Shown here piece after piece: positions 27,631 through 37,371 of a DNA stretch of 64,000 nt. The notes beneath the pieces are model-generated. The model saw nothing but the letters and a program-made list of their open reading frames with translations. It was not told where the DNA came from and made no database searches. The position numbers and the translations under genes were made by a program. Source of the stretch: Myxococcus sp. CA023. Lineage in GTDB: Bacteria; Myxococcota; Myxococcia; Myxococcales; Myxococcaceae. The stretch covers positions 1 to 64,000 of the forward strand of contig NZ_JAAEAH010000051.1 of the NCBI RefSeq assembly GCF_010998615.1, in the 5' to 3' direction. Numbering within the stretch: the first letter of the stretch is position 1; each line of letters opens with the position of its first letter.

Positions 27631-28935
27631 ATGGCCCCCCTCGACCTGACCTCTCTTCCCCGCCCCTCCAAGGACGACGCCACCGTGGGAACGATGGCGC
27701 GTGGCATCGTCGGCAGCGAAATCCTCCGCATCGCGGCGGAGATTCGCGAGCGGATCGCCAAGGGCCAGAAGGTGTGCAACCTCACCGTGGGCGACTTCAA
27801 CCCGCGCGAGTTCCCCATCCCCGACCTGCTGCGGGAGCACATCACCGCCGCGCTCCAGGCGGGCGAGACGAACTACCCGCCGTCGGATGGCGTGCTGGAG
27901 CTCCGCCAGGCCGTGCAGCGCTTCTATGAGCGCTCGCTGGGCCTGAAGTACCCGCTGGAGGGCATCGTCATCGCGGGAGGCGCGCGGCCCATCATCTACG
28001 GCACGTACCGCAGCGTGCTGGACGCGGGGGAGACGGTCGTCTACCCGGTGCCCTCGTGGAACAATAACCACTACGCGCACATGATGGACGCGAAGAGCGC
28101 GGTGGTGGTGACGGACGCCGCGCGGGGCTTCATGCCCACCGTGGAGCAGCTGGCGCCGCACCTGGGCGCCGCGCGCCTCTTGTGCCTGTGCAGCCCGCTC
28201 AACCCCACCGGCACCATGATTGATCCGGATGCGCTGGGCGCCATCTGCGAGCGCGTCGTCGCGGAGAACCGCGAGCGCGAGAAGCAGGGCCGCAAGCCGC
28301 TCATCCTCATGTACGACCAGATTTACTGGGTGCTGAGCTTCGGCGCGGCCAGGCACGTCACGCCGGTGTCGCTGGTGCCGGAGGTGGCGCCGTACACGGT
28401 GTTCGTGGATGGCATCTCCAAGGCCTTCGCCGCCACGGGCGTGCGCGTGGGCTGGGGCGTGGGGCCGCCGACCATCATCGCTCGCATGCGGGACGTGCTC
28501 GGCCACGTGGGCGCCTGGGCTCCCAAGGCGGAGCAGGTCGCGGTGGCGCGCTACCTCGACGACACGGCGGCGATGGAGACCTTCCTGGAGGGGATGCGCA
28601 AGTCCGTGGAAGCGCGGCTGGAGGCCTTGCATAAGGGGCTCACGCGCATGCGCGAGGCGGGGCTGCCGGTGCAGCACATCGCACCGCAGGGCGCCATCTA
28701 CCTGTCGGTGCGCTTCGACCTGGTGGGCAAGGGGGGCCTGCGCTCCAACAATGACATCCGCAAGCTCCTGCTGGAGAAGGCAAACCTGGGCGTGGTGCCC
28801 TTCCAGGCCTTCGGACTGGACGCGGACACGGGCTGGTTCCGCCTGTCGGTGGGGGCCACGTCGGTGAAGGAAATCGAGGAGGCGCTGCCCCGGGTGGAGG
28901 CGGCGCTCCGCGAGGTCCTCTCCTCCGGCGCGTAA
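27631..28935 (+). CDS. PLP-dependent class I/II aminotransferase
   Basis: 434 residues. Fold-type I features: VCNLTVGDFNPREFPIP, TNYPPSDGVLELRQAV, VYPVPSWNNNHY, CSPLNPTGTMI, LMYDQIYW (cofactor Asp and Tyr), and the Schiff-base Lys in DGISKAFAATGVRVGW (about residue 266). It resembles aspartate/aromatic aminotransferases. It begins a same-strand run with the transporter-like gene (95 bases on) and the epimerase, which may be an operon. The amino-acid substrate cannot be assigned. Confidence 0.85.
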   Translation: MAPLDLTSLPRPSKDDATVGTMARGIVGSEILRIAAEIRERIAKGQKVCNLTVGDFNPREFPIPDLLREHITAALQAGETNYPPSDGVLELRQAVQRFYERSLGLKYPLEGIVIAGGARPIIYGTYRSVLDAGETVVYPVPSWNNNHYAHMMDAKSAVVVTDAARGFMPTVEQLAPHLGAARLLCLCSPLNPTGTMIDPDALGAICERVVAENREREKQGRKPLILMYDQIYWVLSFGAARHVTPVSLVPEVAPYTVFVDGISKAFAATGVRVGWGVGPPTIIARMRDVLGHVGAWAPKAEQVAVARYLDDTAAMETFLEGMRKSVEARLEALHKGLTRMREAGLPVQHIAPQGAIYLSVRFDLVGKGGLRSNNDIRKLLLEKANLGVVPFQAFGLDADTGWFRLSVGATSVKEIEEALPRVEAALREVLSSGA

Positions 28936-29030
28936 TCCTTGCGACATCTTCCCGCCGCGCTCGTTCCACCATGGAGGTCCTGGGAATACGTTGCCCGGGG
29001 CCTCGTTGGGCCGCTTACGTGAATTCTTCC

Positions 29031-30329
29031 ATGCTCAGGCGATTCGTGGACGTTCGGGACGAGGAAGTCGGCGCCGTCCGCTGGTCGTTCCTGTATTTCT
29101 TCACGCTGATGTGTGGCTATGCCATCCTCCGGCCCATCCGCAACGAGATGGGCACTGCGGGCAGCGTGAAGGGCTTGGACTGGCTCTTCACCGCCACCTT
29201 CCTGGTGATGCTCGCGGCGGTGCCTGCCTTTTCCGCCCTGGTGTCGCGTTGGCCCCGGCGGGTGGTGATTCCTCGCATCTACCGCTTCTTCCTGCTCAAC
29301 CTGCTGGGCTTCTTCGTGCTCTTGAAGCTCGGGGTGGCGCGGGAGACGGTGGCGCGCGTCTTCTATGTCTGGTTGAGCGTCTACAACCTGTTCGTCGTCT
29401 CCATCTTCTGGAGCTTCATGGCGGACGTCTTCGCCAGCGGACAGAGCAAGCGGCTCTTCGGCTTCATCGCCGCGGGTGGCACCACGGGCATGCTGGTGGG
29501 GCCCTTCCTGGTGGGGCGGCTCGCCGAGCCGGTAGGCCCGGTGAATCTCATCCTCATCTCGGTGGTGCTGCTGGAGGTGAGCGCGCAGTGTGTGCGCCGG
29601 CTGAGCGGCTGGGCCCAGGACGTCCAGCAGCAGCCCGCGGCGGCGCAGGGCCCGGTGGGCGGCGGCGTGCTCGCGGGGTTGCGGCTCATCGTGACGTCGC
29701 CATTCCTGCTGGCGCTGGGGCTCCAGGTGCTGCTCTACGCGGCGACCTCCACGTTCCTCTACTTCCAGGAGGTGCGGCTCGTCGCCGCGCTTGGCAACGA
29801 CGCGGCCAGCCGCACCGCCCTCTTCGGGGACATCGACTTCTACGTGCAGCTGGCCACGCTGGGGTTGCAGACGCTCGTCACGGGGCGCGTCATCTCCTGG
29901 CTGGGGCTGGGGGCGGGGCTCGCCGTGGCGCCGGTGGTGACGGGCCTGGGCTTCCTGGGGCTGGCCGCCATGCCGGTGCTGACCGTGCTCATCCTGTTCA
30001 AGGCGGTGCGCGGCGCCAGCCACTACGCGCTGGAGCGGCCCTCGCGCGAGGTCCTCTTCACCACCGTGGACCGCGAGGCGCGCTACAAGTCGAAGAGCTT
30101 CATCGACACGGTGGTGTACCGCGGCAGCGACACGGTGAGCGCCTGGCTCCAGGGGGGCCTCACGAAGCTGGGCCTGGGCATGACGGGCCTGTCGCTGGCG
30201 GCGGTGCCCCTGGCCGGGCTGTGGCTGGGCGTGTCGCTGTACCTCGCGCGCCACCAGCGGAGTCAGGCGGAAGTGGTGCCGGCCGCCGCGCCCGAGGCGC
30301 CGGTGTCCGAAGAGGCCGCGGCCCGCTAG
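29031..30329 (+). CDS. NTP/NDP exchange (Npt)-like or MFS-type transporter
   Basis: 432 residues from ATG 29031; an upstream in-frame ATG at 28971 would add 20 poor residues. About twelve hydrophobic helices. The N-terminus FVDVRDEEVGAVRWSFLYFFTLMCGYAILRPIRNEMG (read in parts) matches the nucleotide-transporter-like group of the ATP/ADP translocase superfamily found in many free-living bacteria, with VYNLFVVSIFWSFMADVF and SKRLFGFIAAGGTTGMLVGP as further family-like blocks. True ATP/ADP exchange is known from intracellular parasites; in free-living species the substrate is unclear. A tail of about 40 polar residues follows the last helix. Confidence 0.7.
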   Translation: MLRRFVDVRDEEVGAVRWSFLYFFTLMCGYAILRPIRNEMGTAGSVKGLDWLFTATFLVMLAAVPAFSALVSRWPRRVVIPRIYRFFLLNLLGFFVLLKLGVARETVARVFYVWLSVYNLFVVSIFWSFMADVFASGQSKRLFGFIAAGGTTGMLVGPFLVGRLAEPVGPVNLILISVVLLEVSAQCVRRLSGWAQDVQQQPAAAQGPVGGGVLAGLRLIVTSPFLLALGLQVLLYAATSTFLYFQEVRLVAALGNDAASRTALFGDIDFYVQLATLGLQTLVTGRVISWLGLGAGLAVAPVVTGLGFLGLAAMPVLTVLILFKAVRGASHYALERPSREVLFTTVDREARYKSKSFIDTVVYRGSDTVSAWLQGGLTKLGLGMTGLSLAAVPLAGLWLGVSLYLARHQRSQAEVVPAAAPEAPVSEEAAAR

Positions 30330-30375
30330 CGGTCATCCACACGCAGTCAGTCCACACACGCAGGAGGAATCCCGC

Positions 30376-31551
30376 ATGACGCTGTCTCGCAGGAGTGTGA
30401 TTCAGGGAGCGGTCGCGGCCGGCTCGCTCTTGGCCATGGGGTGCGCCACCACGGGCGCGTCCGGCACCGCCGCGTCTTCCACCCAGGGGCAGGGGGAGCA
30501 GTCCTCCGCGCCCGCCGCGCCGCTGCGCATCCTCATCCTGGGCGGCACCGCGTTCCTGGGGCCGGCGCTGGTGGAGTTCGCGCGCTCGCGCGGCCACACC
30601 GTCACGCTCTTCAACCGGGGGAGGACGAACCCGGGCCTCTTCCCGGACGTGGAGAAGCTCGCGGGCGACCGCGACCCGAACAAGGGCGAGGGCCTGAAGG
30701 CGCTGGAGGGCCGCAAGTGGGACGCGGTGGTGGACACCTCCGGCTATGTGCCGCGCGTCGTGCGCGCCTCCGCGGAGCTGCTGGCCCCTCACGTCCAGCA
30801 CTACACCTTCGTGTCCTCCATCTCCGTCTACAAGGAGCTATCGCGGCAGGGGCTCGACGAGACGTCCGCCGTCGCCACGGTGGAGGACGCGACGACGGAA
30901 GAGGTGGAGAAGCACTACGGCGCGTTGAAGGCGCTGTGCGAGCAGGCCGCCGAGGCCGCCCTGCCGGGGCGCGTCCTCAACGTGCGGCCGGGCCTCATTG
31001 TCGGGCCGGATGACCCGTCCGACCGCTTCACCTACTGGCCCCTGCGCGTGGCCCGCGGCGGCGAGGTGCTGGCGCCCGGCGACGGCGTGGACCCGTTGCA
31101 GTTCATCGACGCGCGGGACCTGGCGGCGTTCATCATCCGCTCCGTGGAGCGCCGCCTCACCGGCATCTTCAACGCCACGGGCCCCAGCCAGGACCTGCTG
31201 ATGCGGGACTTCCTGGAGGCGAACAAGACGGCCCTGGGCAGCGACGCGCGCTTCACGTGGGTGGACACCGACTTCCTTACGAAGCACAAGGTGGAGGCGT
31301 GGTCGGACATGCCCGCCTGGGTGCCGCGCAACGGGGAAGAGGGCGGCATCGGCAAGGTGAGCATCGCCAAGGCGCTGGCGGCGGGCATCACGTTCCGCCC
31401 GGCCACGGAGACGATTCGCGAAACGGTGGCCTGGTTCAAGACGCTGCCTCCCGCGCGTCAGGCGAAGCCGCGCTCCGGCCTGTCCGCCGAGCGCGAGAAG
31501 GAAGTGCTGGCCGCGTGGCACCAGGCGCGCGGCACCGCCAACGCGGGCTGA
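30376..31551 (+). CDS. NAD-dependent epimerase/dehydratase with Tat-type signal
   Basis: 391 residues; AGGAGG 9 bases before the ATG. The N-terminus MTLSRRSVIQGAVAAGSLLAMGC has twin Arg and a lipobox-like Cys, so it may be a Tat-exported lipoprotein. The Rossmann domain follows: LRILILGGTAFLGPALVE (GGxxFxG), VVDTSGYVP, FVSSISVYKE, HYGALKALCEQ (YxxxK), LNVRPGLIVGPDDPSDRF, LQFIDARDLAAFI. It resembles atypical SDR proteins of the CSP41/isoflavone-reductase-like type. A NAD-binding enzyme outside the cytoplasm needs Tat export of the folded holo form, which fits the signal. Substrate unknown. Confidence 0.85.
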   Translation: MTLSRRSVIQGAVAAGSLLAMGCATTGASGTAASSTQGQGEQSSAPAAPLRILILGGTAFLGPALVEFARSRGHTVTLFNRGRTNPGLFPDVEKLAGDRDPNKGEGLKALEGRKWDAVVDTSGYVPRVVRASAELLAPHVQHYTFVSSISVYKELSRQGLDETSAVATVEDATTEEVEKHYGALKALCEQAAEAALPGRVLNVRPGLIVGPDDPSDRFTYWPLRVARGGEVLAPGDGVDPLQFIDARDLAAFIIRSVERRLTGIFNATGPSQDLLMRDFLEANKTALGSDARFTWVDTDFLTKHKVEAWSDMPAWVPRNGEEGGIGKVSIAKALAAGITFRPATETIRETVAWFKTLPPARQAKPRSGLSAEREKEVLAAWHQARGTANAG

Positions 31552-32724
31552 GCGGGCCTTCGAGCGCGGGGACGGGCGGATGGGGAGCAGGTGAAGCGCC
31601 TCCTCGCACTGCCCGTCCTTGCATCTGGAAGGCTTCCGCACCGACCGCTTCAAGTGGCGCGACGCGGACTGCAAGCCCCGCTCGGCGGCGCTGCTCGTGG
31701 AGTGAACACACGGGCCGGGTGCCCCGCAAAGCAACGAGGGATGCCCCGATGGACTCGGAGCATCCCTCGGATTTCGACCCATCTATCGGGTTCGCCCTCC
31801 CCCTCTGGCGAGCGTGACCCCGGGTCCCCCTTCCACAGACTTTGCCGCCCCCGCGGCGCCGTCTTCCTACCCGCCCTTGGTGTGTGTCCGGAGGGCCTTG
31901 GACCCCTCCAGCGAAGCTGCGTGTGACACCTTCCCCCTGCACCGCTTACGGCCCCTTCAGGTGCGCGTGCCCGGTGCCCCCAGCACCGTCACTCGGGGGA
32001 GCCGAGGCCCCCCCTTCACCTGTCCTGCTGCGTCCCAGGGCACCGCGGGTCGTGAGAGAGCCCGCAGCCGTGCCTGTGTCTGAGCGCGTCCGAACGTCTG
32101 CGGGCGCATGGACGCCACCCGCGTTACGTCCCTCGACTGGATTTGGATGGCTGCCGTCACGGCTGAATTCGCCAGGACCGCAAGCTGCGCCCGCTTCGCC
32201 CCCGCGAAGGTGGCCAGCTCCGGAATGACGATGCCCTCCAAAGCCCCCCCAGTGGCTTCGAGCCACTCCCCCCGGGAAAAGCGCCTCGGCCGTTGAGCCG
32301 TGGCCCTGCTTCCCTTGTCGCCGTGCGACACTGCACCGAGCCTCGTGTTTCCCCCAGATGCCCCCCGGCCCGGTCCATACGCGACGTGCGACATGCGTCT
32401 TCCCCCCGTTCGGTCCGCCGAAGTGACTGGCGACAAGGGCATACTGGCTCAGACCCAGGATGGAGTTTTCCGCCTCCGCGCCAATTGCTTGCGCGAGCGC
32501 GCCAGCGTGTCTGGCGTGTTTCAGTGGGTGTTGGCGCGGTGGATTTTCCGCATCTTCTCAGAGACCTGGAAGGTGGCGGGTGGGACGTGGGGCGAGCAGG
32601 CGCCACGGGTAGGGCGAGGCGGGACTCGGAGATGTCAGCCTGACACGATAGGGGAGTGGCTCACACTGCGCCTCCAGGCTCCCTCCCTGGTGGGTGGTGT
32701 GGCGGGCGGGAGGGGACAGGGCAC
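31552..32724 (+). other. 1.17-kb stretch without a convincing gene
   Basis: At 31618-31706 a short frame (HLEGFRTDRFKWRDADC.., stop TGA 31704-31706) looks like a truncated coding relic. At 31735-31769 a 10-bp hairpin follows. From 31800 to about 32650 the plus strand is pyrimidine-rich. The best open frame is on the minus strand (about 31957-32442, ALEGIVIPELATFAGAKRAQ region); third-position bias is only moderate and I recognise nothing, so it is not called as a gene. Confidence 0.5.
31735..31769 (+). terminator. Hairpin downstream of epimerase gene
   Basis: Perfect 10-bp inverted repeat CGAGGGATGC (31735-31744) / GCATCCCTCG (31760-31769), 15-base loop. No real T tract follows, so it is a possible factor-dependent or processing hairpin for the epimerase transcript. 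Confidence 0.45.
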
Positions 32725-35700
32725 ATGAGGTGGGAAGAGATGGGCGAGACGCCCCGGGAGGACAGGCGCGGAGGCAGGGACGGCGGTGCGAAGGGGTCCT
32801 CCAGTCGCTCCTCCCTGCTGGCCGTGCTCGCGGAGAAGCCCTCGGTGGCGCGCGACATCGCGCGGGTGCTGGGGGCGAACGAACGCGGTGAGGGCTGGCT
32901 GCGCGGCAATGGCTACGTGGTGACGTGGGCCATCGGGCACCTGGTGGGCCTGGCGCAGCCCCATGAGATTCGCGCGGACTGGAAGAAGTGGAGCCGCGCG
33001 CTGCTGCCCATGCTCCCGGCGGACTGGCCGCTGGTCGTCTCCAAGGAGACGCGCAGCCAGTTCGAGGTGGTGAAGCAGGTGCTCAACGCGCCGGAGGTGT
33101 CCTCGGTGGTGTGCGCCACGGACGCGGGGCGCGAGGGCGAGCTCATCTTCCGGTACATCTACGACGCGGCGAAGTGCCGCAAGCCGGTACAGCGGCTGTG
33201 GGTGTCGTCGCTGACGGAGCGGGCCATCCAGGACGGCTTCCGTCGGCTCGCGGACGGCCGTGAATACGAAGCGCTGGCCTCCGCGGCCATGGGGCGCAGC
33301 CGGGCGGACTGGCTGGTGGGGATGAACCTGTCGCGCCTGTACACGCTGGCGCACGGGGGCCATGGAGAGATGCTGAGCGTGGGCCGGGTGCAGACGCCCA
33401 CGCTGGCCATGGTGGTGGAGCGCGAGTTGGCCATCCGCGACTTCGTGCCGCGTGACTACCTGGAGCTCGTGGCCACCTTCGCGCCCAGGGCGAAGGGGGT
33501 TCCGCCGGACGCGCTGTACAAGGGCACGTGGTTCCGCTCGGGGCCGGATGGCAAGCCCGTGGCGCCCCCGGGCTTCGAGGGCGTGCGCGAGGCGCGGCGG
33601 CTGGATGCGAACGGCGTGGAGGCGCAGGCCATCATCGACCGGGTGCGCGCCGGGCGGGCCATCATCGAATCGCTGGAGGCGGAGGAGAAGAAGATGGCGC
33701 CTCCGCTCCTCTACGACTTGACGGAGCTGCAGCGGCACGCCAACCGGCTCCATGGCTTCAGCGCGCAACGCACGCTGGAGGTGGCGCAGGCGCTCTACGA
33801 AAAGCACAAGCTGTTGAGCTATCCGCGCACCGCCAGCCGGCACCTGTCGCGCACCGTGGCGGACACGCTGCCGGAGGTGGTGAACGCCATTCGCGCGCCC
33901 TACGAGGAGGACCTGGCCGTCGGCACGGGGACTCGGGCGCTGGGCAAGCGCTATGTGGATGACGCGAAGGTGACGGACCACCACGCCATCATCCCCACGC
34001 CCACGGCGCCGGGCGGGGTGCGGCTGTCTCCGGACGAGCAGCGCGTCTATGACCTGGTGTGCCGGCGTCTGCTCCAGGCGTGGCACGAGGACCACGTCTG
34101 GCGGGTCACCACGGTCATCACCGCGGTGACGTCGGGAGGGGCGCCGCCTGTGGTTGACCGCTTCCAGAGCACGGGCACCCAGGTGGAGCGGGTGGGCTGG
34201 AAGGTGCTGGACATTGGCGGCGGACAGAAGGCGCCGCGGCTGAAGTCGGAGGGGCGCAAGGGTGAGGACGCGGAGCAGGAGCCGGATGACGAGCCCCAGG
34301 CGCTGCCGTCGGGGTTGGCGCGCGCGCAGCCGCAGTCCGTGGAGGACGTGGAGGCGGTGAAGAAGCGCACGCGTCCGCCTCCGCGCTTCACGGATGCGAC
34401 GCTGCTGACGGCCATGGAGTCGGCGGGGCGGGCGCTGGATGAGAAGGAGCTCGCGGACGCGATGCGCGAGACGGGCCTGGGGACTCCCGCCACCCGCGCG
34501 GCCATCATCGAGGTGCTGCTGGACCGCGAGTACCTGCGCCGCCGGGGCAAGGTGATGGAGGCCACGGAGAAGGGCATCCATCTCATCCAGGTGGTGCACC
34601 CGGATGTGAAGACGCCGGCCATGACGGGCCAGTGGGAAGCGTGGCTCCAGCGCATCGAGCGCGGCGAAGGCCAGCTCGATGAGTTCATTCGCGGCATCGA
34701 GGCGTATGTCATCGAGGTGGTGGGCCATGGCGCCACCGCGCCGCAACGGCCTCCGCGCAATGAGGTATTCGGAGCGCTACCTGGCGCGGAAGCGCGTGGC
34801 CCTGTCGGGCAGGGTGCGTTCGCGGAATCCGCTGTCGAGCGCTTCGAGGATGCTGCGTCGGGTGTGTCGGGACAGGGACGCCAGGGCGCGTTCTCGGAGG
34901 CTTCGGAGCCGCTCTTCGGGACGCGGCGGAGCAGGACCTCGGGCGCCGTCGGTCGCTCGGAGCCTCAGGGCGAGCCGCTGTCCTCCACCATGTCACCGGG
35001 CGGAGGAGCGGCCTCACGTCTTCCGCGGGCGGATGGCGCGGGCTGGAACGCCGGGGCCTGGGAGAACACGGGCGCCGCTCGCGCTCCAGTGAACCGTGCG
35101 AGGACCACGGCGTCTGCCGCGTCCACCGGGCAGCGGCCGGAGCGCGTGCGGCGCGCACCGACGGCGCCCGAGGCGCTGCGTCCGCTGCTGAAGGAGGCGT
35201 TCGGCTTCTCGGACTTCCGGCCGTATCAGGAGGCCGTGTGCCGCGCGGCCACGGCGGGAGAGGACCTGCTGCTCGTGATGCCCACGGGCGCGGGCAAGTC
35301 GCTCTGCTACCAGTTGCCGGGTCTGGCGCGTGCGGGCACCACGCTGGTGGTGAGTCCGCTCATCGCGCTGATGGAGGACCAGGTGGCGCGGCTTCAGTCG
35401 CTCGGCTTCGCGGCGGACCGCATCCACTCCGGAAGAGACCGGGCCATGTCGCGGCAGGTGTGCGCGGACTACCTGGAGGACCGGCTCGACTTCCTGTTCA
35501 TCGCGCCCGAGCGGCTCGGCGTCCCGGGCTTCGTGGAGTTCCTGGCGCGCCGCACGCCCGCGCTCATCGCGGTGGACGAGGCCCACTGCATCTCCCAGTG
35601 GGGACACGACTTCCGCCCGGACTACCGGCTCCTGGGCGCGCGCCTGCCTCTGCTGCGCCCCGCTCCCGTGGTGGCCCTCACCGCCACCGCCACGCCGGAC

Positions 35701-37371
35701 GTGCAGCGGGACATCGTCCAGCAGCTCGGCCTGCAAGGCCCCGGGGGCAAGGCGCGCACCTTCATTCACGGTTTCCGCCGCACCAACATCGCCATCGAGG
35801 TGCGGGAGCTGAACCCCGGTGCGCGCGGCGACGCCATCCAGGGCCTGCTCCAGGACGAGGAGAACCGGCCCGCGATTGTCTACGCGGCCACGCGCAAGCA
35901 CGCCGAGCAGCTCGCGGACCAGCTCGCGGGCGACTTCCCCGCGGCCGCCTATCACGCGGGGCTCCAGCCTTCGGAGCGAGACCGGGTGCAGGCCGAGTTC
36001 CTCCGGGGCTCGCTGGAGGTCATCGTGGCCACCACGGCGTTCGGCATGGGCATCGACAAGGCGGACGTGCGCACCGTCATCCACGCGGCGCTCCCCGCCA
36101 GCCTGGAGGGCTACTACCAGGAGCTGGGCCGCGCGGGCCGCGATGGAAAGCCGTCGCGCGCGGTGCTGCTGCATTCGTACATCGACCGGCGCACGCACGA
36201 GTTCTTCCACCGGCGCGACTACCCGGAGGCGTACGTGCTGGAGCGGCTGTTCAAGTCCACGGTGCCGCAACTCGAGCCCAAGGCCGTGCTCCAGGGCCGC
36301 GTGCGAGGAGACCCCGAGGTCTTCGACAAGGCACTGGAGCAGCTTTGGATTCACGGCGGCGTCGTCATGACGCCTGACGAGACGGTGATGCGCGGGAAGC
36401 CGGGCTGGTCCGCGTCGTACTCGGCCCAGCGCGATCGCAAACTGCTGCACCTGGAGCAGATGGGGCGCTACGCGGAGGCCCATGGCTGCCGCATGAAGCA
36501 GCTCGTGGGGCACTTCGGTGACACCCAGGATTCGGGTGAGCCGTGCGGCCTGTGCGACGTCTGCGCGCCAGAGGCCTGCGCCACGCTGCGCTTCGCCGAG
36601 CCGACCTCCGCGGAGCGGCACTGGCTGGAGCGCATCCTGGAGTCGCTCCAGGAGCGGGACGGACAGGCCACCGGACGGCTCCACCGCGAGTTGTTCGGGG
36701 AGTCCCTGCCTCGGCGCGACTTCGAGCGACTGGTGGGCGGACTGGTCCGCGCGGGGCTGACGCGCTTGGAGGTGGACTCGTTCGACAAGGACGGGCAGGT
36801 CATCTCGTTCCAACGTCTGGCGCTGACGGACGAGGGCCGGCGCACGCGCGCGGTGGACCCCCAGCAGGTGGTCCTGCCATTGCCCTTGGAGAAGGCCGCG
36901 AAGCGCAAGCGGGGCAAGGGCGCGGAGAAGGGCACCGCGAAGCGGTCCTCGGCCAAGAAACGCACGGTCGGCGCGAAGGCCGGGGCCGCGACGCGGCGCA
37001 CGGCATCCGAATCCCATGAGGAAGACCCGTCGACGCATTGGCGCGCGAACGCTCCCTCGAAGAGCACCGCTGGGGCGCCGCGTGCGTCCCGGAGCACGGG
37101 GGCTCCGAGTGCCTCCGCGTCGGGCCGGGGCCGCCGTGCCGCGGCCGAGCCTTCTCCGAAGATGGTCGAGGCCTTGAAGGCCTGGCGGCTCGCGGAGGCG
37201 CGCAAGCGGCGCGTGCCCGCCTTCCGCATCCTCACGGACCGGGTGCTGGAGGCCATCGCGTCGGCTTGTCCGGAGAATGGCTCGGAGTTGATGGCCATCC
37301 ACGGGGTGGGGCCCTCCCTCACGGAGCGCTACGGCGCGCAGATTCTTTCCCTCGTGGCGCGCAGGAGCTGA
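32725..37371 (+). CDS. DNA topoisomerase III - RecQ helicase fusion
   Basis: 1548 residues from ATG 32725 (GGGGACAGG upstream; a GTG at 32656 is an alternative). Type IA topoisomerase at about 30-670: LAVLAEKPSVARDIARVLG, TOPRIM motif CATDAGREGELIF, MLSVGRVQTPTL, catalytic Tyr 366 in LLSYPRTAS, TGLGTPATRAAIIE. A Ser/Gly/Arg-rich linker at about 672-812. Then RecQ: FRPYQEAVC, Walker A MPTGAGKSLCYQLPG (about 852), VDEAHCISQWGHDFRPDY (about 951), ALTATATPDV, GMGIDKADVRTVIH, GRAGRDGKPSRAV, RecQ zinc region CRMKQLVGHFGD..EPCGLCDVC (about 1254-1282), winged helix, a basic Lys/Ala linker, and an HRDC domain at about 1478-1548. Topoisomerase III and RecQ normally interact as separate proteins to unlink DNA. 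The topoisomerase part has no visible C-terminal zinc fingers. Confidence 0.93.
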   Translation: MRWEEMGETPREDRRGGRDGGAKGSSSRSSLLAVLAEKPSVARDIARVLGANERGEGWLRGNGYVVTWAIGHLVGLAQPHEIRADWKKWSRALLPMLPADWPLVVSKETRSQFEVVKQVLNAPEVSSVVCATDAGREGELIFRYIYDAAKCRKPVQRLWVSSLTERAIQDGFRRLADGREYEALASAAMGRSRADWLVGMNLSRLYTLAHGGHGEMLSVGRVQTPTLAMVVERELAIRDFVPRDYLELVATFAPRAKGVPPDALYKGTWFRSGPDGKPVAPPGFEGVREARRLDANGVEAQAIIDRVRAGRAIIESLEAEEKKMAPPLLYDLTELQRHANRLHGFSAQRTLEVAQALYEKHKLLSYPRTASRHLSRTVADTLPEVVNAIRAPYEEDLAVGTGTRALGKRYVDDAKVTDHHAIIPTPTAPGGVRLSPDEQRVYDLVCRRLLQAWHEDHVWRVTTVITAVTSGGAPPVVDRFQSTGTQVERVGWKVLDIGGGQKAPRLKSEGRKGEDAEQEPDDEPQALPSGLARAQPQSVEDVEAVKKRTRPPPRFTDATLLTAMESAGRALDEKELADAMRETGLGTPATRAAIIEVLLDREYLRRRGKVMEATEKGIHLIQVVHPDVKTPAMTGQWEAWLQRIERGEGQLDEFIRGIEAYVIEVVGHGATAPQRPPRNEVFGALPGAEARGPVGQGAFAESAVERFEDAASGVSGQGRQGAFSEASEPLFGTRRSRTSGAVGRSEPQGEPLSSTMSPGGGAASRLPRADGAGWNAGAWENTGAARAPVNRARTTASAASTGQRPERVRRAPTAPEALRPLLKEAFGFSDFRPYQEAVCRAATAGEDLLLVMPTGAGKSLCYQLPGLARAGTTLVVSPLIALMEDQVARLQSLGFAADRIHSGRDRAMSRQVCADYLEDRLDFLFIAPERLGVPGFVEFLARRTPALIAVDEAHCISQWGHDFRPDYRLLGARLPLLRPAPVVALTATATPDVQRDIVQQLGLQGPGGKARTFIHGFRRTNIAIEVRELNPGARGDAIQGLLQDEENRPAIVYAATRKHAEQLADQLAGDFPAAAYHAGLQPSERDRVQAEFLRGSLEVIVATTAFGMGIDKADVRTVIHAALPASLEGYYQELGRAGRDGKPSRAVLLHSYIDRRTHEFFHRRDYPEAYVLERLFKSTVPQLEPKAVLQGRVRGDPEVFDKALEQLWIHGGVVMTPDETVMRGKPGWSASYSAQRDRKLLHLEQMGRYAEAHGCRMKQLVGHFGDTQDSGEPCGLCDVCAPEACATLRFAEPTSAERHWLERILESLQERDGQATGRLHRELFGESLPRRDFERLVGGLVRAGLTRLEVDSFDKDGQVISFQRLALTDEGRRTRAVDPQQVVLPLPLEKAAKRKRGKGAEKGTAKRSSAKKRTVGAKAGAATRRTASESHEEDPSTHWRANAPSKSTAGAPRASRSTGAPSASASGRGRRAAAEPSPKMVEALKAWRLAEARKRRVPAFRILTDRVLEAIASACPENGSELMAIHGVGPSLTERYGAQILSLVARRS

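Noticed and set aside
31957-32442. Minus-strand 161-codon ORF
   Set aside because: Only moderate third-position bias, no start signal, unrecognised product; kept as a note in the gap entry.
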